64,000 nt of DNA. Source: Nautilus pompilius (Eukaryota; Mollusca; Cephalopoda; Nautilida; Nautilidae). Position 1 is the stretch's first letter, and every line of letters begins with the position of its first letter. Below are positions 49,901 to 62,221 of this stretch, piece by piece. Made by a program: the position numbers and the translations under genes. The notes beneath the pieces were generated by a model that saw only the letters and a list, made by a program, of their open reading frames with translations, did no database searches and was not told the DNA's origin. The stretch is taken from assembly GCA_018389105.1 (NCBI GenBank), contig JACATO010002730.1, positions 2,338,501 through 2,402,500 on the forward strand, given 5' to 3'.

Positions 49901-52900
49901 TTTTAAACGGTTTATTTTCCAGAAATTTATCACTGAAGAATTTATAAAGAGAATGTTTCTAAGCATTACAAGTACTTTTTCTTCCGGAATGATCTTAATT
50001 TTTTGAAATCACAAGTAACAGTATTTTCTAAAGAAAAGATGAAATGCGAGTGCACAAACCATTCATCGATTTTCCTTTTGGAAGGCATCACATATGCATG
50101 CTTTTATTTATACGTGAATGCTTACAGGCGATTAATATTTGTCTTTCATAGTCTTTTAAATAGTGACGGAAACTGTTTCTTCTGTACATTTTATAAACTA
50201 AAATAATTACATCTTTATTTAGCGATTACACTAATTATCCAACGATGGAATGTTGCTGAAAAAATAGACTTTAAATAACTACTGCGTTGAAATCTTTACT
50301 TTTGGAAAATGTTAAAGGTTTCCAATGTTTAATAATTAATTATAATATTGCAAATCTAATATGTCACAAATAAATTATTTCTTAACAACAGACTCATCAA
50401 AGAAAGGTAATTTTCCCACGATACTTAATTTATTTAACGGTGAAAGTATTCTACAAATAACTTATAATAAAATTTTATCCAATGTTAGGTATCTAATCAA
50501 TTATGTTTTTAAATCTCTAATGAATAATTTGCAATGCATCATAGATGATTGCGTCTTACGGACTATAAATTATCTTTATTACATTTATCTGAAAGTTATC
50601 GCATTTGATTCCATTACTATACATTACAATATATCTTTGAGTGAATTGTAAATTATGCATTTTATTTTTTTTTACCACCAACATTATCAGCATTTATAGA
50701 CAGCCAATGGAAAGTTGACACTAAACATTAAAATATAAAGGTACAAATCAAATCAAAATGCATATCTACTGCTCAGAAAGTAAAAAAAATGAGCTATAGC
50801 TTTAATACAATGTTCAAACAAATGAAATATTCAGAAATATTGTTATGAAATTAGTTTAGAATCGGGTTGCTACGTTAAATGTTAAGAACATTATGTATTT
50901 TATTTAATTCTCTTAAAATATTCAAAGATATAATTATATAAATAATCTGATGCAAGGGTTCATACTTGAAAATATTAGGTAAAAATGTTAAGCCAAAAAC
51001 GTTTCGAAATGTGATTTATTGATACTAATCCTATCATTATTTAATTCATCAGAAGTTGGTTAATGTCTCTTAATTTAGTGAATTTTCTATATGCTATATA
51101 TCCAGATGTATTTGTGTTTACTAAACATGGCTAAACTGTAATTCAACATCAGAAATGCTATAGTTTTAAATAACTTGATATTAAAAATATTTAATAAAAG
51201 AGACTACACATAAAATTTGAATCTTGTTAGAAATAAGTTTTGCATATATGTAAATGCCCACATGATGAGCAAAGTATTTTCTGCATAATTCATCATATAT
51301 TTTAATAAACAGTGTTAACATATTTAATTATTTTCATTGTGTCCTGATTACGTAGTCTTAAATATTTATTTCGCTGCGAATAAGCTTGAAGGTTAGTGAA
51401 TTAAAATAACAGCCTCTATTTTTTTTTCTAAAGTTCAATAAACGTAGTAGCTCAGCTGATAATTTGTAACTACAAAAATTGTTATTAGTAGGAAGCAGTT
51501 TTGGATATTAAGTTTCTCTAAATCAAGTTCTGACAACCAAAAATACTTATTGTCAATCAGTATTTGATAAAACACCCAAAATGAAAACGCTAGACAATGG
51601 TAATTATTTCCTGTTTTGCACCAAATTAATTGTTAAAAAGCGAACTTTACACAAAATTACAATTAAAAGTTTAAACACATTTAATATCATGTAAATGTAG
51701 ACATTTAGTAAAGAACACTGGCCACTCACCAAGTATATACTGTTATCTATACAAGAAACAAAACTGAGAAAAGTTCGATTCTCTTTTTTTTCACCTCGTC
51801 ATCTCATAGCTAGCTATGCGGCTTACAAACGACCAGAATTGGTGTATAATGTTGTTTGTGTGGCGAATGTATTGTTCATTCTTTACAGATGACTTATAAA
51901 AAAGATGTCAGGCAAATCCGTTTACTTAAATTTAAAGAAAATGTTTGAAAGATTAATTTTAATTTAATTTATAAATTTATTTATTTGTTTACAGTGAAAT
52001 GAAAGCTACAGAAAGAACCTTTGGACACCATGTGATGATGGGGGAATCTCAAAATAGGATTATTCACATTTGGAAATGAAAAACGTTTTTGTTGTATGGG
52101 TTTCAACGTTTAGAATAACTTTTTCTTTATTACCAGGCCCTTAGTTAGGAAAAAGTGGGTGTGTAGGCGATAATCTTACGCATGCTTGCCATCTACTCTA
52201 AACAGAAAATTAGTAATTAAATTGACCCAGTCCTAAAAAAGCTTTATTTATTTATTAGTTTCATATGGCTGTTATTATTTTCTGTTTGATGACTTCATTT
52301 ATCAAATAAGCGTAAATGACAATCAGCGTAGTGTAAATGAGGTCAAGTGGTAACTAATAGGTTAATACCTATATTTTCATTTCTCATCTTATTGTTGGCA
52401 CAATCATTCTACTGGAGTAATTCAGATTACATAAATCTATCTATGATCTCTTAAATTATTCACAGAAAAATACGAAAAAATAGTTTACATTGCGAAAACA
52501 TTTAAAACGTGTTATACATTGATACAATGTAATTTTTAATAACAAAATAATATAATACGTGTTCAACCATAATTTTGAACTTTAATACAATAATTCATGA
52601 AGGATAATTAAAAATATTTCAATGAAAATATCTTTCGAGACGAAAGTACGAAAATCATGACTTTTAGATCTCTTGTTTTTATAATGTCGTATGTGTGTGT
52701 GCGCGCGCGCGCGTGTGCACCAAAACTAATTTATTATTTAATATGAGATATTTCTTTGTTGAATCTACAGTGATGACAGTTAATTTACGTTTGATGTGTG
52801 TGCGTGCTTTTTAAAAATAGATAGCTAGACCTTAAATTGTAAAGAGAAATAACATATAAAAAGTGAATATAACAAAAAACAAAGTTTAGTAGTATACAGA

Positions 52901-55900
52901 CAAGAAACTCTCCAATATGTAAATGGCAACGCATTCAAAAGCAAGCCACCTTTAGAAACAAATGTATGTAGTAATAAATTCCAACTGTAGGTGCAGCTGA
53001 TACAGAAGAGCCAAGTCGCGTGTAAAAACATAGGTTTCTTTGGATAAAATAATTTAACTAGCTTTACTCGAGTTCTGCACTTGGTTTTTCTTTTATCTCA
53101 AAATTCGAACAATTATTCAGTCGTTTATCGTTTGAAGATATCTTAAAACATGAAAAAAAACATTGCATCTTAGCAGATTAAACAGATAAAACAGACAAAG
53201 GACACTTATCTATAATTGTTTGAGGTGGTTGTTTTAAACCAAACTGATACCGTTGTGAGATTTTACCTCGCCTCGCTAATCTTTTCCCCATTCTTCCAGT
53301 GCTTACGATTATCAAGTTGATTAATTAATTATTTTTTGCGAAGGTTTTAATATTATTTATGTCAGAACAGTCTATACTTGTATAAAATGTAAACCTCTTA
53401 TAAATAAATGCATTCTTGGCTTCTGTTTTTATATATACATACGTATACGCAGCATCATCGATGATCCTTGATTTTAAACAGTCTAGATACATAAATATAA
53501 ATCTGCAACTCACATAAGACTAGTCTGTAACAGGTTTTATACACCTAACAGTTTCGAGCCTATACTTACATAATAGATCGCAATTTCCATTGCCACAGAA
53601 ACGACAAGTATATTTGTTCTCATTTTTAAATCGTATTGTTTATTATTTATTGGTAATAGTTTGCCTATTTCCTGAGTCACGAAGAAAGCTTTTGAGAATC
53701 ATAAAAGTTCTTTCTTCAAAAAAACAAACGTACAGAGGTAAAAGTATTGCATTAAATTATAAAGCAGATTTTCAACAATTTTGAAAATTTCAAATTAATG
53801 AAATTAAACTAAAGTGGCAAGAATCAGGTTTAAACCAGAATCTCTAACCTGGATATATATTTTATAAGCAGTAATTTAAAAAACTAAATTTCTAGAAATA
53901 AGATTTGATGTGTTTATTTAATTAAACCATTTATCTTAATTGTGCGTTTTCAAATATACCGATAATACTCTATGACGTTATCTGTTGTCCTTTAATTTAG
54001 CACTGTATTCAGGAGTAAGTATAACGGATGAGAAATTAATGGCTTTATTAAAATCTGCCGATTTCCTATAAAAATCACCAACAAATAGTGCTTTTATTCA
54101 ACTTCTCAGAGCCGAAATAAGATTTGACTAAACATTTCGCACGAAGTAAGCATACTACGTTCCAATTAAGAACCTAATTCACATTTGAAGAGTTTTTTTT
54201 TTACTTCCGATTTCCATTTTCTAGAGTTGATGTTATACTCAGTCCAGTTCTAAACTGGATTTAGACGCATTCCAAAATATTTGTTCACTTTCCTTTACGC
54301 ACAACTTCATTGTCAGATAAAAGCACACAAAACAATAATAATAATGTTTTTAACTATCTAATTTCAGGTAAAGATAAAGCGATTGTTGTGCTAGGCTCAA
54401 GAGGTTCATAAGAAGTTTGATCCATTTACAATGGCATAATGTGTTAAAAACTTTACCGCTAGAATGAGCGTGAAAAATAAGTTCGTTTATGTAACTGTTT
54501 ATATACATATTTTCTGGTGGCAACTTATATTCAGGCTTTGCATAGATATTTTCATAGCGCATAAAAGAACATTCCCTAGCAAACATACACAAGAGATCCT
54601 GGAAGTTTTGCATTTAAAGAAGAAATCTCACGTTATATGCATAGAATGTCAAGTCAGATAGTTGAATTCCATGTTGAGCTGAACGCTGCTACAGTATTCT
54701 CACAGAAGTTTGGTTGGGAAATATATGGAATTAACCATTTTAACTGTAATATTAGAGTTATTGGCTGCAATTTATCTAAAGATCTGCGCTAATGAAAGTA
54801 TCAGATTATGATGGCTTATTACGCCGTTTCAACTGTTACTGTTTAAAAATTAGACTAAGATAAACTCCTGTTTAACAGCTTGGTTGAAATAACGGATTAA
54901 ACTGAATCTATTTTTAAAAGTTTTTGCTGTTTTAACATTTTAATGCATATCGTATTTTTTATTTATTAATATAACTAGCAAATAAATTAAAATCTAAATT
55001 ACACTGCTTACTATCAAATCACATTCTTTATTTTTGTAGTTTTTTCTACAGATATATCGCTGTAACTTAGCGTAACTTTGCATAATATAGTATAAGGAAA
55101 GACATGAAATTCAACAAATAGTAATTCATGGCTTTGTTCTCCATGTTTATTTATATGCCTTATTAATGAAATTATATCAACATTTACTAAAAACATTCCG
55201 TCACTTCATATATGGTTGAAAAGAAAAAGAAAAGAGAAGAATGAAATTGCATGAAAATAATTAGGATGCAAAGACAGCAATTTGTGCTGGTAGCGACCAT
55301 TCAGAGACACTCTTCTTATATACTATCAAACTTGCACTTTGGATTCACTTGTCAAAATGCTTACTGGAGATTAACACCACATAGTTTCAGGCATGATAGG
55401 AAATAATAAAAATCAGACCATGTAAAATGATTTTTTTAAGTTCTATCACGTACATGTATAGTTATTTTAACTTGAAATAACCGTTTTGACGAACATTATT
55501 CAATGCGAGAAATATGATAAAATATGCACGATTTCACTTATTCAATGATGCGAACTTACGAACAGGTAGTACTCAATTCTAACGATAAAACAATATAAAT
55601 GAAGATATTTTATTATATTTTTCATAATTACATTTCCGAAACGAATGCCTTTCTTCCGTTGTAGGCAATTTAAACTTTCAGAGAATATTGAGACAAATGC
55701 TGCTAAAGTTTGTCGTTTTCGTTACTACTCGTCAAAAATATTTCTTAGTTCCCTACACCAGATTTGAGCAACAACAAATTTGTACTCTACCTGTTTTTTT
55801 TTCTCTCACAGAACTCACTGCAATATTTGTAACTGACTTAGAACTTTTTTGTCACAAATAGAATGATATCTTTGTATATGTTTTTATTTCAGTATCAACT

Positions 55901-56357
55901 TATTGGTAGCAAACATGAGTTAGCAACTGGAGAATCTTTGTTCATATCCAAGCGTCAGCGTTAGCTGTCTAGTATCAGACCAGAAATACTGGAAAAAAAC
56001 ATGTATATAAAACTGTACACTATTTAACAGCGTCACAACCTTACATTTCGCGGTCCGTTTTCAGATGCATCACTGTATTATAGTGTACAATTGAAAAATA
56101 TAGAAATATTTTAAAAAAACATCAAATGTGATTAACTTATCAATATTTAAATGAAAAACATAAGTATATAAAAAAGTTTGAAACTGATAATCATATTCCG
56201 GTTGTCTATTGATAGTTAAGCATCTACTGAAAAATGTAATTATGTTTTGTAATATTTTTTGCAAGGCCTTTTCACTGAATATCTATGAATACTCCTAAAA
56301 CTATGACGCTTCTATCAACCAAAGACCTTTTTGTAATAATAACAATATACGTATTAT

Positions 56358-56358
<1 letters not shown>
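49901..56358. other. AT-rich stretch without recognised genes
   Basis: Contains a (TG)/(CG) tract at 52,692-52,718 and short frames up to 96 codons (50,361-50,651) of AT-rich composition with no motifs. No transposon ends or convincing exons were seen. Confidence 0.4.

Positions 56359-56420
<62 letters not shown>
56359..56420. repeat. (GA)31 microsatellite
   Basis: Pure AG dinucleotide repeat of 62 bp. It lies 80 bp before the left end of the Tc1-like element and is complementary to the CT tract at the other side. Confidence 0.98.
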
Positions 56421-56427
<7 letters not shown>

Positions 56428-56500
56428 ATTAGCTGACAACGTAAAATTAATATTTTATTGTATTTCATCATTAGTATATATTCATTTATGTATATATATA

Positions 56501-58028
56501 CAGGTGTATCTAAAAAATTACAATATCGCAGAAGAGTTCAATATATTTTGTCAGTTATTTCAGAAAGTGAAAATTGTATATATTCTAGACTCATTAGACG
56601 TAAACTAGAATGTTTCAAGAATTTTTTAATTTTAATTTTGATGATTACGGCCTACAGCTAACAAATAGAAAAAAAAACGTATCTAAAAATAATAGAATAT
56701 TCCATTTCAAGTTTCAGTAAATCACTATTTATGCAGTATAAATACCATGAATCTTTCAGTCTGGTTCAGTACACACAACCACAATCATCGGGAAGACTGC
56801 TGACTTGACAGTTGTCCAGAAGACACTCATTGACACCCTCGACAAGGAAGGTAAGCCACAGAAGGTTATTGCTGAAGGGGCTGGCTGTTCGCAGAGTGCT
56901 GTATCAAAGCATATTCATGGAAAATGACTGGAAGGGAAAAGTGTGGTAGGAAAAGGTGCACAAGAAAGAGGGATGACCGCAGCCTTGAGAGGATTATCAA
57001 GAAAAGCCGATTAAAGAAATTGGGACAGCTTCACAAGGAGTGGACTGAGGCTGGATGGAGTCAGTGCACCAAGACCGACAACACACAGACGTGTCCAGGA
57101 AATGGGCTACAAGTGTCGCATTTCCAGTGTCAAGCCACTCCTGAACCAGAGACAATCAGAAGCATCTTACCTGGGCTAAGGAGAAAAATAACTGGACCGT
57201 TGCTCAGTGGTCCAAAGTCCTCTTTTCAGATGAAAATAAATTTTGCATTTCATTTGGAAATCAAGGTCCCACATTTTGGAGGATGAGTGGAGAGGCACAG
57301 AATCCAAGTTGCTTGAAGTCCAGTGTGAAATTTCCACTTCGTCCACTGTGTTTTATCAAGTCCAAAGTCAAGGCAGCCGTCTACCAGGAGATTTTAGAGC
57401 ACTTCATGCTTTCGTCTGCTAACAAGCTTTATGGAGATGCTGATTTTCTTTTCCAGCAGGACTTGGAACCTGCCCACAGTGCCAAAACTACTAGTAACTG
57501 GTTTGCTGACCATGGTAATATTGTGCTTGATTGGCCAGCCAACACGTCTGACCTGAACCCATAGAGAATCCATTGGATATTGTCAAGAGGAAGATGAGAG
57601 ACAACAAACCCAACAATAAAGACGAGTTGAAGGCTGCTATCAAAGCAACCTGGGCTTCCATAACACCTCAGCAGTGCCACAGGCTGATCGCCTCCATTCC
57701 AAGCCACATTGATGCAATGATTCGTGCAATAGGAGCCCAAACCAAGTATTGAGTGCATAAATGAAGATACTTTTCATAAGTTCGACATTTCTATATTATA
57801 AATCCTTTTGTTTTATTGATCTTATGAAATATTCTAATATTTTGAGATAGTGGATTTTTGATTTTCATGAACTGAAAGCCGTAATCATCAAAATTAAAAC
57901 CAAAAAAGACTTGAAATATTTCACTTTATGTGTAATGAATCTAGAATATATGAAAGTTTCACTGTTTGAATTAAATTAGGAAAAAATTATCTCTTCCACT
58001 ATATTCTAATTGTTTTAAGATGCACCTG
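56501..58028 (+). mobile_element. Tc1-like transposon with about 210-bp inverted repeats (1,528 bp)
   Basis: The left end CAGGTGTATCTAAAAAATTA and the inverted right end CAGGTGCATCTTAAAACAAT abut TA at 56,499-56,500 and 58,029-58,030. Similarity continues inward for roughly 210 bp, including a shared AATTTTGATGATTACGG block (56,631-56,650 and its inverse near 57,885). The structure is a complete Tc1-type element. The sequence of the ends and transposase is close to what I remember of a Tc1 family abundant in teleost fish; that is recollection, not a search. Confidence 0.95.
56787..57752 (+). pseudogene. Tc1-like transposase (DD34E), teleost-type, inactivated
   Basis: The start codon position reads ATC (56,787) before GKTADLT. 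An N-terminal HTH with CSQSAVSKHIHGK follows, then KCGRKRC, the first catalytic Asp in VLFSDENKF (57,229-57,231) and the second in FQQDLEPAHSAK (57,460-57,462). The Glu motif NPIENPLDIV (Glu at 57,564-57,566) is reached only after a one-base deletion that makes the upstream frame end in TAG right at NP. Correcting for it, 34 residues separate the last two catalytic positions. Near 57,340 KFP joins directly to RPLCF, so the family's W-G-x-M-S segment (about 15 residues) is missing. The C-terminus ITPQQCHRLIASIP ends at TGA 57,750-57,752. Start loss, several frameshifts and the deletion make it non-functional. Confidence 0.93.

Positions 58029-58030
<2 letters not shown>

Positions 58031-58123
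<93 letters not shown>
58031..58123. repeat. (CT)n microsatellite, about 93 bp
   Basis: CT repeat with one slip, starting immediately after the TA that follows the Tc1-like element's right end. Confidence 0.98.
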
Positions 58124-58126
<3 letters not shown>

Positions 58127-61100
58127 GTAATCTAGGCGAACAAAATTAATGTAAATATAAATTTGACAAATAAATATTGTGTGGCGTATGATCAATCTAA
58201 AATTTAATTAAACTTTAATTTTTGTATCTTTTGTTACAAAACCTAATCTGTAAGATTAAAACAACTCACATTTTAATCATTTTATTTATTATGATTCCCA
58301 ATAGTCTTAATGTTTGTTTCTATGTACTGATTATTATTAATGATTTAATATAACAGTTAATTTTTAAAATTTTGAAAAACAAAATTAAAATTTTTGTTTA
58401 GACAGATAAAAAAAATTGTGATAATATCTATTTGTTTAATAAATGCACTTAACGTGACCTTTACTAGGCACCTTTTGTCACGGATTAAATGTCCATTTTT
58501 TTCTTAATAACAAAGAATTAAAACATGTGTATATACTTCCTTTCCAAATAAAATGAACAGTAATTTGGGTATAGTTTTCTTGATTTTCGACAGTATGAAA
58601 CATTTTTTATTACCTATTCTAATTATTGAAGGTGTTTATTGTTTTTTTACTTAAATGTGTCTGTTGTTAAAATATGAAAGACGATATAAAACATAGACAA
58701 AAAACAAAAATCTAAAAGTAAATCTCATTATCCTCATTAACAAAATTAAATTCTGAAACGATATATAAATGAATCATTGAATATATTAGGAATAATAAAA
58801 TATTTATTTTCGTATTTTCAATAAAACAATTCTATATCCTTTTTAAGCAAAGAATATGGCAAAATACTTAATATTAATATAAGTTTTGCTTTCTTTAATT
58901 ATGTAGACATACAACACTTTATGGCCGAGTTAATTTTACGGGATCAGTATATTATATATATACTAATTATATCGGTCTCTTTAATAAAAGAATAACTTAT
59001 CACATCACTCTGCGGATTGGTAATGAAACAGAATATATACCTAGAGTATACATGAGACAAAATATAAACTCTTTTTAAAATAGATTTGCTAAGATCGAAT
59101 TCATTTCAATGTTTAAGGCTGCTCCCGAACAAAATAAGAATTCTGTTCTTATGTTTACAATTTGCTTACAAATACCCCCCCTTTTCGTGGCTTATTTTAG
59201 AAAATAAATAAGTAAAACTGACCACAAACCGTTCTTGATGGATTTTGGAACGATAATATGAAACCATTACCAGATTAAAATGGTTTATTCAAAATAGAGG
59301 ATAAACTGAAAGGTCAAAAGACAAGGATAAATTACTGTAGTATCAAACAGCGAAAATATATACTTTAACTAAATGAATTGAAATAAAACTCAATTTTATA
59401 CACAAAAGAGATTCTATACTGACATCTGTTTACTACTGCGTGAAAACCTGGTAGTACTTTTCCCGGCGAAGTGGTCGGTATCCAGCCTGCATGTGCACAA
59501 GTACATAATACGGCACGGCTCGCACATATTAAAATCAGTCAAATTTAGGTTTGTGCACATAAAGTCACAAACTGATTTATACCTCTTTAGAGAATTAAGT
59601 TTAAAATGATCATAACGTTTGTTGTGTTTGAATCTATACCAATTAATATTTTCTCTATGAGAAATAAAAGGAATTTTCTCTAAAAGCTGATATTGGATCA
59701 TAGGCATTATTGTTATCTTTCCGTCAGATTCTAGAGATCACACTTTTTTTTCCAATATAAAAATGAATCAATTTTTTAGCAGGGATGTTATTTAGAAGAT
59801 AAAGAATATTTAAGAGAATCAGGAAATTTACTGGCACTTTCCCTATCAACCAACATTTTTTCCTTCCTATTTGCATTAATATAACAAACTCTGTACATCA
59901 GATTCTTTCCTGGAATCATTTCCAATATTTTGTACCGTTTATGCATTCTTTTAGAAATATAAATCTGAGTTTTTCCTGCCAAAGCTATTGATGATTTGCG
60001 GTTAAAGAAGTTTATTCCGCTTTGGGTAAATACTTTATAAAATCTACTTTATTTTCAGAATGTTGCCATTGGTAACTTCAATTTAATAGTACTATCTTAT
60101 TTATTCAGCTAATGTCTTAGTATTATGAGATAAATATAAGTAACAATTTAAAGATTTATGCAAATATAAACCGCCTTAACTAAATATAATGAATTAATCA
60201 TGTCTAATCCATGAAAATTTAATAGCTTGAAGGATTAAAAAGTAGATGTTACTTTATTAAATTTATGCAGTTTTTAATTGTATCTGGAAGGATATAATCA
60301 TTAACCGAACTAATCATCTTGCAAGGATAGGTATTAAAATGTATTCTATCCAACAAAGAGTAATTTCACTTAATATGAACTTCCAGTTAGTGAAACGCAG
60401 TTCATATATTGACATTGGTTACCAAATGATATACAGAAAAAATATTTTCTATAACAGAAAGAAATCCTATTACTCTGGAAAGAAATGATGCACATGTTTC
60501 TTTCAAACAAATTATTTTTTACCCTCAGAAAATCACGCTTAAAACAACTGCTGAAGTCAATTCCTTTAGAGTTCTACGCTAGTGTTGAAGTAAGCTTCGA
60601 TAATAGAAGCCGTCGGGTGCAACAGTAGCATCCATTTATGCTGGCTTCGATATACTAGTAATACTTGTGAGAAAATGAAAAGAAATCGTGTTTTAAAAGC
60701 GTACAATATCCATAACAAAATCGGAATCATTTAATGGTTAGTCTGTGACTGTAGTAACTTCACATGGCAAGGTTTTATTATAGCAGATCTTGTATTCGGT
60801 ATGTTTATCTTTTGCTATGGCACATTTATAAGGCCTACGGCTCCTGATCTGGTTATGCTTCGTATCTCAAATGTAAGAATGCTGTTCTAATTCTCTTGAA
60901 GTAAACCAATGCATTTGTATTCGGTAGGTTATTTTGTACCATGGTTGCTTGGCAAAGAAAAATACCCTGCTTATTCTAGCTATAGAGAATACGGTCGACA
61001 TGAAATCTCCGTGACCAGTAAAACCCCAACGATGTTCTGTGTAATGTAGTTTGTGTTTGCCTCGCTGTATAGCCGAGTTGTTTTTTTTTTCTGGTCTGTA

Positions 61101-62221
61101 AGAATTGTATTTAAAATTATTAGCTTTCTGTGAAAATTAGCATCGGAACGGCATATATCATAACGATAACCGGCGCCGACGAAATTGCCCATTTTCACCC
61201 GAATGTCTGCAAAACCATTTATATTGACAGTGGATGAAATGTTCCCTGTTTCCTACAAGATAACAGATTGAATCCTGACTCTTCTGAAGAAACGAAAACC
61301 AAAATCCTGGACGTGAAAATTGCCGTTATGCGCAACGATGCTTTTCTCTCATAACTAACTAATTGTAATGCACCCACAACTTATGCCATCATGTCTATGT
61401 ATCATAAGGACGAGTGAATGCACTTAAATATTTAGTGTCCCTGAGTTCTATTTGCTGTTGTAGTTCTGATGCTGCGATAAATCACGGTAGATGGGAAACA
61501 TTTTTTTTTTACTTTCTATTTCTCATGACGCCAGCATTTTTCTTTAATACTGTTTATTATGCTTATGAAGCAGAAAGTCGTGGAAAAGCCCCGAAAGACA
61601 ACAAAAATGGACCAACAAAACCTACTTTTAACAGTGTCTATGTATCCAGAGACATCAGATATTTCATTCAAGTCGAAAAACGATGTTAGCACAAGCAGAA
61701 GAAAATTTAGAATTTCATCCCGGTCTTGCTATAATTCATTTAAAATGCTTATGCATATTAACAAAATTGAAGGAAGAACCACGCAATTTGTCTTATTTAT
61801 TAGAAGAATGATTAAATATCTAAAGAAAAAGAAAAAAAAGGATCATGTCAATTTTAAACTTAACATAAAAGTAAGCATTTTTAGATCTCAAGTATAAACG
61901 AATATTAATAATAAACAGCATGTTTTACTCATTTCAACTAATTTCTTCTCAAAATCGTAGTGCATGCTAATAACAACACATTATTTTCTGCATCACTTTC
62001 TTAAATACCTGATAATGAGTACATTTTTAGTGCCGATCTTGAAAATATCAATGGTTTAGCTCTGCTTGGTCAGGATTTTGAGATAAATGGTTCTAGTATA
62101 GATAATATTTTACTTCTATGATCCAAAACTTAATATATAGTATTTTATTCTTAATAAATTTTAAAAAAATTAAACAAATTAAAGCTTGTAAATTTTAGTT
62201 AAAAAAGGTTTAACAAAATTA
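58124..62221. other. AT-rich stretch without recognised genes
   Basis: Two minus-strand frames (59,414-59,707, 97 codons; 59,788-59,982, 64 codons) look somewhat protein-like but have no recognised motif. Plus-strand frames at 61.4-61.9 kb are lysine/serine-rich. A GC-richer patch near 60,590-61,060 gave no recognisable protein. No transposon ends were seen. Confidence 0.35.

Noticed and set aside
56285..56608. 107-codon frame with an arginine-glutamate repeat
   Set aside because: Its core is the (GA)n microsatellite, and the 3' part runs into the Tc1 inverted repeat.
57429..57758. 109-codon minus-strand frame
   Set aside because: Antisense shadow of the plus-strand Tc1 transposase.
57971..58195. 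Minus-strand frame with Glu-Arg repeats
   Set aside because: It is the translation of the CT microsatellite and flanking AT-rich DNA.
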